From Brachycybe producta (Eukaryota; Arthropoda; Diplopoda; Playtdesmida; Andrognathidae): 64,000 nucleotides of DNA. The notes beneath the pieces were generated by a model. The model searched no databases, was not told the DNA's origin, and saw nothing but the letters and a program-made list of their open reading frames with translations. Positions 10,561 through 23,759 of the stretch are shown here, piece after piece; the stretch's first letter is position 1, and every line of letters begins with the position of its first letter. The stretch covers positions 2,958,460 to 3,022,459 of the forward strand of contig JAUPFP010000012.1 of NCBI GenBank assembly GCA_036925085.1, written 5' to 3'. The position numbers were made by a program, and so were the translations under genes.

Positions 10561-11431
10561 ATAGAAATGTGACTTAACAACATTTGCCACTAAATTGAGG
10601 GGGACTTTTGTTTTTAGAAATTTAAAATGGCGTTGTTTGATGACTAAATGGATAGTAATAAATGTTTGAGTTCTTTGTTTTTCATGATTCTTCCATACGA
10701 GACTGTTAGATTCTTTAGTATCTGGATGAGAATCCCATCGCTTGTCGTTACCTATTGAGACCGAAGTATATTCATTTTTTTAGCTCAGTGATAAATGGCT
10801 CCCATCTTGGGGGGGTCGTATCTAGTTTTACTGATAACGAGATCTCTAGTAAGGTCCATGATATTAGTATTCAGCACGTCTTGTCCATCTATCTGAAGCT
10901 GATGCAATGAATTTCAACTTAATGGCCCTCTACCATCTTTTATCAAATTAAGAAGACGACCAGCCTTCTTCTGTTGTCTTTGGCAGTTGGCTGACTATAT
11001 CGCTGATACCTGATGAATGTTTTTCTTCTACGGGGACCGAAAAAGCAGGGTCCTCTAACATCACTTTCATTACCTATTTAGGCCTGTTCTCATAAATGGA
11101 TTTATACCTGTGTTGTAATTGTACTAGAAGTAAAACATTATTGTAGTTATCCAAGTTTTCTTCCAAAATATGTTGAATGGCTTTTTCAATGTCTCTTAAA
11201 GTACATTGAATGGGCATTTTATTTTCTTGCCTTTCACAATATTGAGCTTCCCAATATTCATCGAGAATGAGGATCATTTTCTCGGCCATGATGTCATTAA
11301 ACCCATTAACATCGACTATATGGGAGAAATTAACAAGGGGAGCCAACCCCCTTTTTGTTTGACAAGAAATTTTTTTTGTCTTTGGAGATGCTTTTGTATT
11401 CACTAATTTATTCAGTACATGACTATAGGGC
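10561..11431 (-). pseudogene. Remnant of an element-encoded ORF, family uncertain
   Basis: The minus strand shows a frame of 109 residues at 11074-11403 rich in charged residues. A second protein-like stretch lies near 10800-10910, reading LQIDGQDVLNTNIMDLTRDL. I recall similar proteins from repeated elements in cnidarians and other invertebrates but cannot assign a family or function. The region is broken and is treated as a fossil. The first part (10561-10650) resembles 61565-61670. Confidence 0.3.
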
Positions 11432-13886
11432 TGTGAGCTTTTGACATCGCCTCTATTTTTTGACCAACTTGTATTAGTCTTTCTCTGGCTATGTAGCTTT
11501 AATTATTGAGAAAAACTAACAGTAACAGTTAGTAAGGTTCGAAGGTCACTGAAGACCTGTAGGTTAAACTCAAATTGACTCAAAGACCATTTATAAGAAG
11601 TATTTTATTTAAACATAGCAAGTCATAAATTTAATATGAAAAATGAAATATTCTAAAATCCCCAATACGCATCAGCAAAATTCAAGAAAATAAGGTACTT
11701 GATTATATGCAACTATAAAAATGAATATTAAAACCATAAATGCAACTGAGCACAATTATTTAATTTATTTATAATATAAAAATATACTTAAATTGTAGAT
11801 AGATTTCAGGCCAATAAGAAGACAAAAGATCAATAACAATTAAGAAATGCAGTAACTTACAATACCAGAAGCACAACCTTAATTGTTCAAGTTTTCAAAG
11901 TCTCACTGTCAAGCCTAGAAGATTTCTAGTTTTTTCTCTAAGGTGTTCTTCACACACTGGACCAACAATCACCTTAAATGGTAACTCATTTGCTGTCAAG
12001 ACAAAAGACCAATAATCAGAGATTATGGTGACTTATGTGACCGAAGGCAAAAAGACCTATCGTATAGTGATTTTGTGGTTACCTATTTGCAAAGAACCAT
12101 CAGAGTCAAAATTGGACTACACTCAGCCTTCTACCAGAATTTGCCTTCAACTATGAAAGACCCACAATTTCCAAATCATGGTTACTCATGTAACTTTAGA
12201 TAAAAAAGACCAATAATCAGTGATTATGGTACCTCATCTATCTAGAGACAAAAGACCCATGATCTGCAAAATTGTGGTTACTTAAGTAAGTTGTGGCTTA
12301 TGATATCCAGCAGGGCTCTAGACCAAACTTTTCGATGTCCTTCCAGGATCCAAGATTCTCTTGAGAGGTTGCTGGTGATGATCCACCAAATGATGATTTC
12401 AGCCAAAATGTTGGCCTTTTTATACAAATTCTCTCTCATAGAGAATCATTGGAGTCATGTGATTGGATTGATTTGCTTTCATTAAGCCAATCTTATTTGC
12501 ATAAAATCTAGACAATGTTTTTTACATAAAAAAAAGTTTAAAGTAGGGGATTTATAGTTATGAGAAACTATATTTAGGGAGCAGGGAAGCACATGAACAA
12601 ATAATTATGCAATAGTTTAAAATCTTATAAAACAACTTGAATATCATAATTAGTAATGTAACATACACTTGAAGAGTGAGGGGGAGGGGTTCTGGGTCCT
12701 AAAAGCTTTTTTGGAAAGGGGACACTTATCAGCAGACAAAATAAAAGAAAAAGGGGAGGGTGAGGTTTGGATGTTTAAAATTTATTGGGCTACAGGAGGT
12801 GTCTCAGATAGGCCCATCTACAGTTGCTTATGATTGATGTGAGACAGCAAGGCAAGGGCTTTAGTTATTTCTTAGTTATTAGGCCTACATTTTCTGTTGA
12901 TGTGAAAGGGGGGGAGTACACTATTTTAAGACTATCCATGGGTGAAATCTAAATGAAGCCATGCAAAAAGGAGGATATTTCAATATCTTATTTGAACTAG
13001 ATAATACCAAAACACATGAATTTTATTAATTATTTGAATAGCATCCTAGTAACTGTAATAATAAAAATGATAGTAATGATCAGAATAAAAATAAAAATAA
13101 TAGTAATTATAATATTAGTAATAACTTCAAAATTAGTTTTATATAGTTAGCCTATTGGCAATAAGAGAAGGAAAACATACATAAGGAAAATATGTAGGCT
13201 TATGTAGAATGAGAAAAAACTCATTCCACACTTGTAGATGTTGTTTCTTGTAACTCATTACTTCTCTGCATCGCACAGTGCCCACACGGAGAAGATTAGA
13301 GCTACAGAAAGAGTTGGATGGCAATGGATTGTGATCATCCTCCTGCATGCGGGTGAAATCTGTGCAGAAAATTGGTGGGCATCCTATTCTTCATTGACAC
13401 TGATGTACATCTCCTCCTGTTGATATTTACCCGGCAGTAGAAGATGTTGTAGCTGCATCAGGATCTGTGTGCGCTCTTTACCTTTTGGTGTCTCCGGCCT
13501 CTGTAGAGAAGTTATTAGTTTCGGAACATAAAGACAACGTGGTTTCTTATTGTAACACTTATTCATTTTTGTAAAGAAACGTGAAGATTACAAAGGCGAA
13601 TGTTATTTATCAAAGGTGCATCCTCATGCCCATGATGTGGTACGGAAATATTCAACGTAATACAACAAGTTAGAGCAAAGACAAGGACGAGGAGCAAAGA
13701 GGAACATGGTCCTTTTATACCTTGGACCTGTGTACACCTACGAGGTGTAACCAAGTCCAAGTGACCATGGTCCTAAATGTATCACTCCGCCATCAGAATA
13801 TTAATTGGGAAAGGAGGGAGGGACAAACAGGAGTTGTTTACCCCAGGCTATAGTTTTGGTGGGAGCAGGGGTTGCTGGGTGTTACA
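11432..13886 (-). repeat. L3-type LTR with internal insertion
   Basis: Begins TGTGAGCTTTTGAC on the plus strand and ends GCTGGGTGTTACA, matching the solo LTR at 45533-46207 in reverse. After CCAACTTG (11471) homology stops and resumes at 13231-13235 with CTTGTAGATG, so 11472-13230 is an insertion. Confidence 0.7.
11472..13230. mobile_element. 1.76-kb insertion of unknown type in the LTR
   Basis: Flanked by CTTG on both sides (11468-11471 and 13231-13234), with the outer base at the right preceded by CACA. Within it, at about 12000-12290, there are two diverged repeats of a segment with AAGACCAATAATCAG. No long reading frame or known domain was found. It may be a non-autonomous LTR-type or other element. 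Confidence 0.4.
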
Positions 13887-15250
13887 TACCCTCCAACTTT
13901 GCTTGGAGTATGTCCTTGTATGCCAGCCAAGGATGGAGGAAGGGTCAAGTTACACAAGCAGGGGAGACATGGGTGGGTGTGGATGCACCTTGTACAGGGG
14001 TATGCTTGGAAGAGCACTGGTGTAGTGTCAGTGCTCTGTCAGTGTCCTGGTTGTCAGGTGCCATATCCCGTCAGGCGAAGTCACTGCATGGCGGAGGGCC
14101 ACGTTGGGAGCAGCCAGATTGCTCCTGTTGACTTCTCGCATCGGATTGGCATTGGGGTCGCAAGTCATGAGGTGGAGAGAGGCATTTCGATGAGTGTGGA
14201 GGAGAGTAGTGGTCCTTATGGGCCCACTGAGACTCTTTGGGGCGAGCCCCAGTGGAAGTCTTGGTGTCAGCGGGTCCAGGAACCACCTGTTTAGATGACA
14301 GCTTGGGAGGCGTTTTGATCGGTGTGTGTGTGGAGGAGGCGGTGGTGTGATTGATGGCACGGCAGGTCTGAATGTCGACTCCCGGTACCAAAAATGTTCT
14401 GGGGGTGTCGCGGACGATGAAGATGGTTCCGGAGAGATGGATGGTGTTATAGGCAGGGGATGTGGAGGCAATTCCTGGTTTTGAAATGGCTCCGGGGGTG
14501 TCAAGGCGGCCGAGGAAGAAGATGCCGACAAGGTGGTCATCGAGGTGGGTGGTGAGCTGGAAGGCGACAGCGATGGTATGGCTGATGGTGCAGCTTGTCG
14601 GGCCCCTTGGAGGCAGCCTTCTATCTGCACGAGCTCCTCCTTCAGGAGTTGCCCCGTACAGGGGAGACCCAGTTCGTCGAGGCGGGCACAAACCGCACAG
14701 AGGTAGGCCAGGCTTTCCTCCCCCTGGATCTTGGCTTGACTGCCTGTCGCATGGCAGCCCCTCGCTGCATCTCCAGGTGGAGATCTTCGAGAGGGGTGGG
14801 TATCCATCCACAGCCCCTTTTCTTTCCTCTAGCGGCGGCTCCACCCAGAAGCGGCTGTCCTTGTGCGATGCTGTCCCGGAATGCCTAATTAACACCCCAG
14901 GCCATGGTCTTGATATCGATGCGATCCTCCCGCTCCTCCCAGTAGTGTTTGGACATCGTGACGTCGAAGGGAACGATGCTGCTGGGAGCATCCAGCCACC
15001 CTTCAAGTCTGATGTTGGCTGGATGTTTGAAGTTTGGTTTTAGGCGCTTCTCCCCGCGCCGGCTGAAATTCTCTGGCTCGGAGGAGGTGCGGCACCTAGA
15101 AGGAATGTCTGGTGACTTTCCTCGTGGCAGGTGCGCTGGCGGTGCCCGCCACTTGTTGAGCATATGTCGGAGCTGGTGAGAGAGGTTTGGCAGGCCCCGC
15201 CGTTCCGCTCTCAAAATCATCATCACTTGAAGAGGTGGACATCCATCTAC
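13887..15250 (-). other. GC-rich segment with proline/serine-rich frames
   Basis: This stretch of the broken element is clearly richer in G and C than anything around it. Overlapping minus-strand frames occur (14028-14807, 14071-15006); one is Pro/Ser/Thr-rich with runs such as SPSSSPPTSM. No known domain is recognised. It lies where pol or a 3' accessory gene of the retrotransposon would be and may be an accessory region or captured DNA. Confidence 0.4.
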
Positions 15251-16785
15251 TCCCTCTCCAGGTTCCGTGGCTCGACAGTAAATTGTTCAAAAAAGAGTGT
15301 CCTTACTTTCAATATTGTCCTGCTGCTGGTCACTTCAGAACAATAGCAGAAATCCGTGCCCGATCACTCTGCTTTTGGCTAAAAGAGATAACGAAGAGTC
15401 TGGAGAGCTTGGTGCACACAAAAACACAAAAGTTCGATGAATCGAAGACGGCACGAGTTGTGAATGCACAAATTGAAAAACGAAAACAGAAGTCGCAAAA
15501 CTTGAAAAACTTTGAAGAGCTGAAGAAAAATAATTTCGATGATGAAGACTGAGGTGGTGATTGTTCTTGATGAAAAGAAACAATTGGAGTGATTGACCAT
15601 GTTTTGGTCCTTTTTCATATATTTGTTTCTAAATTTGGGAGTTCGAAGGGCCGGCCCCTTTTGGAATGGGACACCTTACTCTAATTGGTTTTTTTATTTT
15701 TTTTTATTTAATGGGGTGGGGGTTGTCTCACCAATATTAAATACCGAGAGGTGTTTTGATCCAGTTCTTATTAGGCAGGTCCCTGTTCATTATTTTGCAT
15801 AAACAAAAGAGTCTCGAGTCTCTCCCTCTTTTAATGTCTCTTTATTTTCAAATTAACGCTGGTCAATAGGGTCACTGGTGTACCTCATTGTTTGTTATGA
15901 TTTTTTTAGAGGGGTTAGTTTCCCAGGAACTTTATTACTTCATTGAGGGTGGCAGGTTCCGAAATTTTTTAAATATTTTAATTGATCCCTCCATATTGTT
16001 TTTCGTTTTCTTCGTTCTTCGGTTTCTTCTATTTCTCTTTTGCATGTCTTCCTTTGAAGTCCATGAGGTGTGCATTGATTTGGCCCCCAGACATGGTATT
16101 CTCTTTGAAGTTTATTTTTTATATTAACTGTCAGGGTCACTGACGTCCATCCATGGTATATTTTCCATGTCCCTTCTGTTGTACTATTGTGGACATCCTT
16201 GACTCATTATGATGTTATTTTCTATTCACCACGTGGTTGACAGTTGTATTGAGGGCCACGTGGTTCGGTGTAGTTATTGCAGTGGTTGCCAATATGTATA
16301 CATTGGTGGTCATGATGAAAAATTAGAGTTGTGAGAATTTTTAAAGTTTGGGTGATATTTGAGTGTTTTTATGGGAGTTGTTGATGTGTGAGGTTATTTA
16401 TTCGTTGGGGGGTTCCTTTTACCCCCTCCCCACCTCTTGACAACTGTCCTCAGTTGTTCTCTCAAATTCCTCCCGCTTTTCTATTGTTGGTATTTGATGC
16501 TTGTAGTGTTTATTTTTATGGTCATGGAATAAACACTAATGGATTATTGTTTTATTTGTCACAATGGGTGTCTTGCTAGCGTTGGTGGCCAACCGCAGAT
16601 CGACATCACTTCCGTTGTAGAGGATTTAGACCACCCCAGAGGTGTTGTTGGATTTATCAATAGCCTCTGATGAAGTCTCTCCCAGGGCCCATCTGATGTG
16701 TGCTTCGATGCATTTTTGTCGGAGTGTGGAGGTCGTCCTCTAAGTATACTTTGTTTGTAGTAATGAACACGGCGAGGTGTAAAGC

Positions 16786-19171
16786 TCAACCCTGATCTCG
16801 GCCTAGGATAGCCTCGGGCTGGCCTACAATCACCAGCAGGTGCCCTCGCACGGTGTGGGTGCCAAGCTGAACCATTGCGGCGAGTCTTCCCACCACAGTG
16901 ATCTTTAGGCCTCCCATGCCCTGAATGTTGGGCAGGATTAACACAGGCTCGATTTCAAACTTGTGCTTCTGTGCGAGTTCCACTGAGATGATGCTTCCCA
17001 TGGCTCCGGTGTCCGCAAGCATATGTATAACTTTCCCATTGATGGTGACGGTGATGTGCAGATGTCTGTCGCTAGCATCGTATTCTCCGACTTCATGAGG
17101 TGAACAGCTGTTATCAGCTGGTGATATACCGTCTTCATAAGTTTTCGGCAGCAGGAGTGACCCTTCGTTGGTGGCTGGGTGCCGGAGGCCATGACGGCTA
17201 CCGTTTGATTTTCACGGCCCACCTCCGTGGATGTGGAGAGGACGTCGAGTGTGTCCTGCCACATGATCAATTCATCTGAGGTCCATGCATGTATGGGTGC
17301 CCGATTGATTATGTGAATAGGTATATTTTCAGGATCGTCGGAACTGTTGGTGTCGTGTTTTTCGAGCGGTATGTGCCTTTCCGGTTGAAACTGAAGCTGG
17401 AAGAGAGATTCGATGGATATGTCCCCCGAGTGATACTAATGCGAACTCAGCTCCGTTCTCGGTAATTACATCCGTTTCAGGCACCCCTCCTCGGTGTCAT
17501 AATTGATTATCGGTTCTCCGAACTGCTTGATGGTGACTTTCTTCTTGGGTTGGCGACACTCACGGAGGAAATGTCCCAACTTCCCACAATTATAGCATGT
17601 CGACTTGCTCTTGTCAAATGTGCGAGTGGTGTCTTGTTTGGTGTCCGTTGTGGAGTGTCACCCCGGATTAGTCGTTGCAGTTTGGTTAGGCTTTTTATCG
17701 TGCCTAGAACGATGTGTGTGGTCTTTAGAGCTGGCGGTTACCGCCTGCTCTTTATCAGTCTTCGATGCTTCTTTCCCCATTTGTGCGCCAGATGCAGCCT
17801 TCGGTTCCAACAACCATTTGTTTAAGAACGATAGGACTACCCCTATGTTGAGGACAGCATTGGTCGAAATCCTTAAATGACGTAGTGGGTGCATGATGGA
17901 CAGCATCTCGAAGGGTTGGATGTAGCGCACAACGCAACTGGTTTATGCGCAGTTGATCGTCCATATATGGGTAAACTCGGTCACGGAGGGCCATAAATTT
18001 CCAGATGAAGGCCTGGGTGCCCTCTCCTTCCGCTTGAAGCATCTCTAAATACTGCTTCTCCAGGATGGGTAATTCGTTCGGCCTACTGAACGTATCCATC
18101 ATTCGTACTTTCAGCTCGGGCCACGAAATGCCACGACATTCATACTTCAGCTTGCTCAACCACGTATGGCACCCAGTGAGATAATCTTTCTTGTGGCAGT
18201 CAGTCCAGTCATACAATTGAGCCACTTCCTCGAATTCTTTCAGGAAAGGGCGGAAACCTGTTAATCCATCAAATTTCTGGATTGCATCGGCTGGGTGACG
18301 GCCATTGTATTTCTTCTTGAAATTGTCGGTCGAGGTCTTTCTGGGGGCTGGGCGATAGATGCCGTCTTGTACATTTGACATCCCAGTCGTCACTGGTGCT
18401 GCCACGTGCAATGGAAAATGTGGTGCATACGCTGAAGGATCCTGTGTCGGGTCTTGGTTCCGGGCCCTACCCTGTTGCTGTTCCGTGGGTGCCAAGTGAC
18501 GGTCACCACATGCAGCCGGAACGAGAGATTGTGGAGAGTCAGCACATGTCATAGTCGGTGGTGCACGCGGTTGCTCCACACGCTCATCTCTACATTGCTG
18601 AAAGTCTGACTGGCCTCGATGCCATTGTGGGGTATATTGCCAGTCAGGGTGGCGCGGTAGATGACGTGTAGTGTCTGTCATGACGATCACGATGCGGAAC
18701 ATGTGGCTCTCTGTAACCATAGTAGGAGGTTGCAGACATGTCAGAATCATCGTCACGACGATGTGTGCATGTTGTCCGCCACGGTGTTGTTGGTCGGTTC
18801 GGTGTGAACCGATCATCTATGAGCCGATCCATGCGTTCGGCTAGCGTGGTCACCTGTTGTGATAGCTCAAGATGGCTAGGCTCAGTCGGCTGCGGTGGTG
18901 GTGTCACATCATTGACAATGATGGGGTTATCTCGTGTATTCTCATGAGAGCCCTGGTGATCAGGCAGGATGTCTGAGGACTCGTGTGAGGTAGCCGTGAT
19001 GGATGACGTGGCATGTAGGGTGTAAGTGGTGCGAATTTGTGGTGAAGAGCGAGTCCGACGACGTCCGATTCGGTGTGTACAGCTCGGAGGGTTCTCGAGT
19101 ACACTCTGAGCGATACTTTTTGGTTCCAGATTGGGGTTCAATATGAGGTGACTCACTGAACACGCTATCAC
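16786..19171 (-). pseudogene. gag and protease remnants of the LTR element
   Basis: Visible parts in element order are a basic and proline-rich N-terminal region, a capsid-like region of the Retrotrans_gag type (17755-18816), a CCHC knuckle CYNCGKLGHFLREC (about 17555-17600), and a retropepsin-like protease with the ADTGAMGSIIS active-site block (near 17000). The capsid region is recognisably related to the gag at 52147-53568. The whole is broken at several places and is a fossil. Confidence 0.7.
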
Positions 19172-21174
19172 AGTAGCGTCATGGTTCTGTAAGTTGGTGT
19201 ATGTGCATTCTTGTGCGCTGGTAATTGGCGTTTCTGTCGGTAACCGACACCCTCGTACTCTTATACACTGAGTTACGATGGATTACCTTCGCTTCGCATG
19301 TGTAGCTGCATTGTTGTTGCCATCTCGTGGCATGTTGTGTTGGTTATAATGTCCTCAGTTGGGCGTGATGGTTCCCAACTGGTGTATTGTTGTAAATTCT
19401 TTATTGAGTCTTCTCGGAAGGATCTCTCGCTCAACACGTGGTATTTTGGCGACTACGTGGAGACTATGAGAGTTTTAGAATTCTCAATAAAGAACAGCAG
19501 GCGTATGATGCAAATTCGAGCGTGGTACACCACCCAATCGAATATTGCACTGGAAAAAAGTTGGGAATAACTGGAAAATTGCACTAGAACGCGATGCCCA
19601 CACACTTAGATTCACTTGTTTAACAGAAAGGAGTAAGAGTTTGTGCAAAGAGAGGATGCACAAGGTGATGAAAGTCCAAGACAGCTGAACTTTCAGAAGA
19701 GAGAGAATAAAAAGAATAAAAGTCCAAAATGGCTTGGCTTTTATTAGAAAGAGTGAAGAAAGCTGAATTGCTCAAAGAGCAGAGGATTCTGGTGTGGTGC
19801 CCACACTCTAAAGAATCTGTTTTATTGAAAAACAGCAAATCACTCTGGAAATGAAGAAATGATGATTGTTCAACAAAGCAAAAGGCTTATTGAACAAGAA
19901 GAAATGTTCAGGATGATAATTTTGGTGATCCTCACTGCTGGATGGCTCTGGATGAAAAGGGCAGAGTCACTGGTAGTGAGGAACTATGTTGAGTAGAGAG
20001 AAGAGGTTCGTAGGTGGCGCTGTGGTGGCCATTTCCGGTTGGATGGTTTATTGCAATGTCCGAAAAATGTTCAATTGCAGAATTCCGCCAGGTGGCGCTT
20101 GATGGTCACCAGGAGGAAGAACACTTAAAAGAGAGAAAAGTTCAAAAGAGAAGAGAACTTTTCTCTAGAAAGAGGAACTCCACCAGGGGCACGCAAGTGC
20201 AGGCTCTTTGGAAGAGTAGAAAGAAGAAAAGAACAAGAAGAGAAGAGAAGATACAACAAAACATTCACATGGAGCAAAAAATCGCTTCGTTGGTGCTTTT
20301 TGAACGATTTCCGGTCGATCCAAGATGGCGGCCGGTGCCTCAATGGTGTCCAATGGAGATAGTTCATGTGAAGTAGTATTGAGGTGATGATGGTGAGTTT
20401 GAAAATGATGACTTGGGACATAGAGGGTCCCAAGGGAAGCATAATGGATGAACAAAAGAACAAAGAGAAGAGGGGACAAGAGAGTCCCACGTGGCTAGAG
20501 AAAAGTATGTTTTAAGCTCGTAAGCCCCTAGCAATGATACGGAACTAGGACGAAAACTTGCTTGGAAAATTAAAATGAAGAGTGATTATAATAGGCACAT
20601 TTAAAAGACATACACGTCTTTTAAAGGACTATTAATAGGTGAAAAGACAAGTAGATGAGATTTGTTGGCTTACCTCACAATGATGCGGAGTTTCGGCTAA
20701 GCAAACCTATCTCGGAGTGTAAAAAGAATGTGTTTGAAGTGTTGCCCACCTACTAACCAATGATACGGAGGAGGGTGAAGTGGGTTTCACTTCGAAATTT
20801 AAAGAAGAGTTTAGAATAAAGAGGATGACGATGAAACATAAAACATAGAACACAAAACATGGACGGAAACACGTGTCCACAACAGTTGCCTCCGTGTTCC
20901 CCCGAGTGCTAAGCGGATGGCAGACAAAAGTTCTTTCTCCACGTGTCTCTCTAGACAGGACACAGAATAGTGCGGTCGACACGTGGTGTGTGTAACCACA
21001 AGTCTTTTGCGAATCCACAGATTCCCCACCATGCAGTCAACTTCCGATGTAATCGTTGGTCTCCACACGTGGCTCCTACACAAAAAGGACGAACGAAGGA
21101 TCGTAAGGCACAATCACAAAACTTTAGACAAAGGACGGCTTCTGTAGAAAGGTCGGAGAAGGAAATTTGAATTT
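19172..21174. other. Long leader region of the LTR element, no gene recognised
   Basis: About 2 kb between the gag start and the nested LINE. Parts are purine-rich on the plus strand (20100-20280). Short phrases such as CAATGATACGG recur (20533, 20759). A frame of about 120 residues exists on each strand but is low-complexity. An unrecognised insertion within it is possible. Confidence 0.4.
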
Positions 21175-21760
21175 TTTGAATTTGAAAAATTACTCTGCAA
21201 GCGGCCATAAAGGCCTATGGCAGAGGGACAAGAGTCCAAATGCAGCATAGAAAATGCATTGTCAAAACCAGAAAATATAAAACCCTATTGATATAAACCC
21301 AACAACAATTTCAATATTTTTTAATGCTGCAAATATATGCATTGTCAAAACAAAACAAAATTATGACTCCCATAAAATACGTTTTTCCTGCACAAAATCC
21401 CCAGCAAGCGAGTTCCATTGTCGAATCGCCCTAGGGACAAATGACCAGTAATAAGAATCTGTTCGTGCAAAAATCTCTCCAACTTTGTTAGAGTGGTCAC
21501 CCCTACCCAAATATAATGCCCTGCAAAGTTTACTTGAAGTAGGTTTAGGGCAAGAGCCTTCTAGCATTCGATTAAAGATATTAAGACTAAAATCTGAACG
21601 TCTTGCAAGTAAACTATCCCAACCAAGCTCTGAAAGCATTTTAGTTACACTGTCGGCATATCCATATTTACCACAAACAAACCTAGCAGCCCTGCGTTGG
21701 ACCATTTCTATAGAGTGAGCTAAGTCTTCAGTGTGGGGATTCCACACGGAGCTGCAGTAT
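21175..21760 (-). mobile_element. LINE 3' end, CR1/Jockey-like, nested in the LTR element
   Basis: The minus-strand frame 21361-21747 begins MWNPHTEDLAHSIEMVQRRA and contains YYWSFVPRAIRQWNSL, the typical LINE C-terminal motifs. It aligns with the end of the copy at 7740-8765 and shares its 3' UTR (the CTCTGCCATAGGCCT motif). It is 5' truncated, keeping only the last part of ORF2 and the 3' UTR. Confidence 0.85.
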
Positions 21761-21780
21761 TAAAATGGAAAATGGAGGCA

Positions 21781-21797
21781 TACCCCGCACCTCCACC
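21781..21797 (-). promoter_or_regulatory. Primer-binding-site-like sequence
   Basis: On the minus strand TGGTGGAGGTGCGGGGTA starts a few bases after the LTR end GCTCACA. It resembles the equivalent TGGTGGAGGCGCCGGGTA at 53648-53665. The tRNA primer was not identified. Confidence 0.55.
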
Positions 21798-21800
21798 AAA

Positions 21801-22090
21801 TGTGAGCTTTTGACGTTGACTCTATTTTTTGACCAACTTGTAGATGTTGTTTCTTGTAACTCGTTACTTCTCTGCATCGTGTGGTGCCCGCACGGAGAAG
21901 ATTCGAGCTACAGAAAAAGTTGGATAGCGATGGATTGCGATCATCCTCCTGCATGGGGGTGAAATCTGTGCAGAAGGATGGTGGCCATCCTATTCTCCAT
22001 CGATGCTGATGTACATCTCCTCCTGTTGATATTTACCCGGCAGTAGAAGATGTTGTAGCTGCATCAGGATCTGTATGTGCTCTTTACCTT
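21801..22090 (-). repeat. Partial L3 LTR (5' LTR of the broken element)
   Basis: Begins TGTGAGCTTTTGACG and follows the L3 LTR up to GTGCTCTTTACCTT, where it gives way to short TTTACCTTAA-like repeats. The remainder of the LTR is absent. Confidence 0.75.
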
Positions 22091-23740
22091 AAATTTACCT
22101 TAATTTTACCTTATTTTACCAAATGAAGGTGACCTTCGATAAACTTCATCCAACAAGAAGGGTAATTCTTGGTTCACATGTGAGACAGTTTTTAAAGTTG
22201 TTGCTATGGATTCAAAAGCTTGAATATCCTTATTTCAAGCTTGTTCAGCGAGTTTGTAAACTGTTTGTGAAAAGTTGGAATTCATGGCTTCGCTCGATTG
22301 TTTGGCCATACGATACACATCAATGGCAATTTTAGTAGAATCCTGCATGTTGAATACCTTCTCATTATTGAAAGCTAAACACAACTAACTCATTAAAAAG
22401 TATAAAAGTGGCTAACCTTCATACTGCTTGCTATGGTGGGTATGTTGTAGAAATGTCTCTATAGTTGCCTATAGAACAAATGCTTATAAACTGATTGACC
22501 TTGGTTGCCATGCAGTAAAAATGACTCAATGTTATTCTATGAGGTATGAAAAAATGAGGAAAAAGTGGTGTACACAAGAAATACCATATATTTCAGCTCA
22601 AAGAATTGAACAACTTATATTCAATACATAAAAACTTGTGTAAACAAATAAACAAGTTTTTATGGTCATCAATGGTAAATGTATAAAAATAAGTGGTCAA
22701 GTAACCTTGACTTATTTCTCTTCATAGAAATTATTTAAAAAGCAGGAAATAAAGTATGAGTTAAAAACAACGGGCAATACAATAAAACAAGTTGTTGACT
22801 ATTCTTTTTTTCCCTCCATGAAAACTAAGTCAAAGATTTTCTCTCTATCAATGTTATGATGAGGCATTAAAAAGGGATAGGATGTAGATATGTCTCTATA
22901 AAACAATAGCTTATAAAGGTTAGCCTTAAAACGAGTGGTGCAGAAATGACCCCCTGAGAGTCTATGAGAGATTGGAATGTGGTGTGCAAAATGTGTGCTC
23001 CATAGTAGCCTACGGGAAAAAGTGGCGCAGTAATGTATTTTACTATACTAGTGAAGAATTTTCCTTAAAAGAATGATCTGAAGAGGTTGTTTGCCACATC
23101 TGCTACAAGCTGGGTTTGGTAAAGGAATAGGTTAACTATAATCAATTTTTCAATGTGAGGGATGAGCTCCATTCCAATCTTCACTCACAAGTTATACTTC
23201 AATTTTTCAATTGTGAAAGAAATACAGTATATGTGATTCATCCAGTTCACAGTCAAAGATGGTTTTGTAGTTTTACCACTCACTCTTGTCTCAATATTTT
23301 TTTTTGGAAACTGTTTGAGCTTGTTAAAGCTGGTCACTTCAGCAAGTTCAAAACATGCCAGAGGTTATGCTCTAGTTTATACTGGTCAGGTATGACATGC
23401 AACAGAAATACAAATATTCATGCATTATGTGTCAAAAAGCGAGAAAGTATCTTCATAACCAGGGATAGTTGCAGCCAATCGTGTTAGATTGATGATTTTC
23501 CAGTCACTACCCAGAATATGTTCTTTGTAGAACCCTTTCCTGCATCTGTTGGTTAAGCCACCTCTTGTGGTGATCATGGGTGTGCATCTTTACCCAGTAC
23601 TGTGTTGTATTTGCCATATGAAAAGCTATAACTTGATCAGTTGACAAATTCTGCACCTATGAGATAGCCTAGGTGTTTGGTACGCCTGCGATGCTAATCT
23701 TGAACTGTGCATTCCAATTCTCCAGACAAGTCCTACTGAC
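22091..23740. other. Unannotated spacer
   Basis: No gene supported. Two related stretches around 22430-22570 and 22860-23030 share phrases such as ATGTCTCTATA and GCTTATAAA, suggesting diverged copies of an unknown repeat. Confidence 0.35.
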
Positions 23741-23759
23741 GTTTTGAGAGTGCAATGGA

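Larger units (their letters stand above)
11432..22090 (-). mobile_element. Broken Ty3/gypsy-like LTR retrotransposon, minus strand
   Basis: Read on the minus strand: partial 5' LTR (21801-22090), primer binding site (21781-21797), a long leader, gag with a CCHC knuckle and an aspartic protease (16786-19171), a GC-rich segment, and a 3' LTR (11432-13886). No reverse transcriptase or integrase is recognisable. The 3' LTR carries a foreign insertion, a LINE lies between leader and 5' LTR, and the outer LTR is truncated. The coding part has several breaks, so this is an old fossil. LTR family L3 also occurs solo at 45533-46207 and 59490-60984. Confidence 0.75.

Noticed and set aside
14462-15043. 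193-residue plus-strand frame in the GC-rich segment
   Set aside because: GC-rich DNA keeps frames open on both strands. The element is on the minus strand and this frame resembles nothing known.
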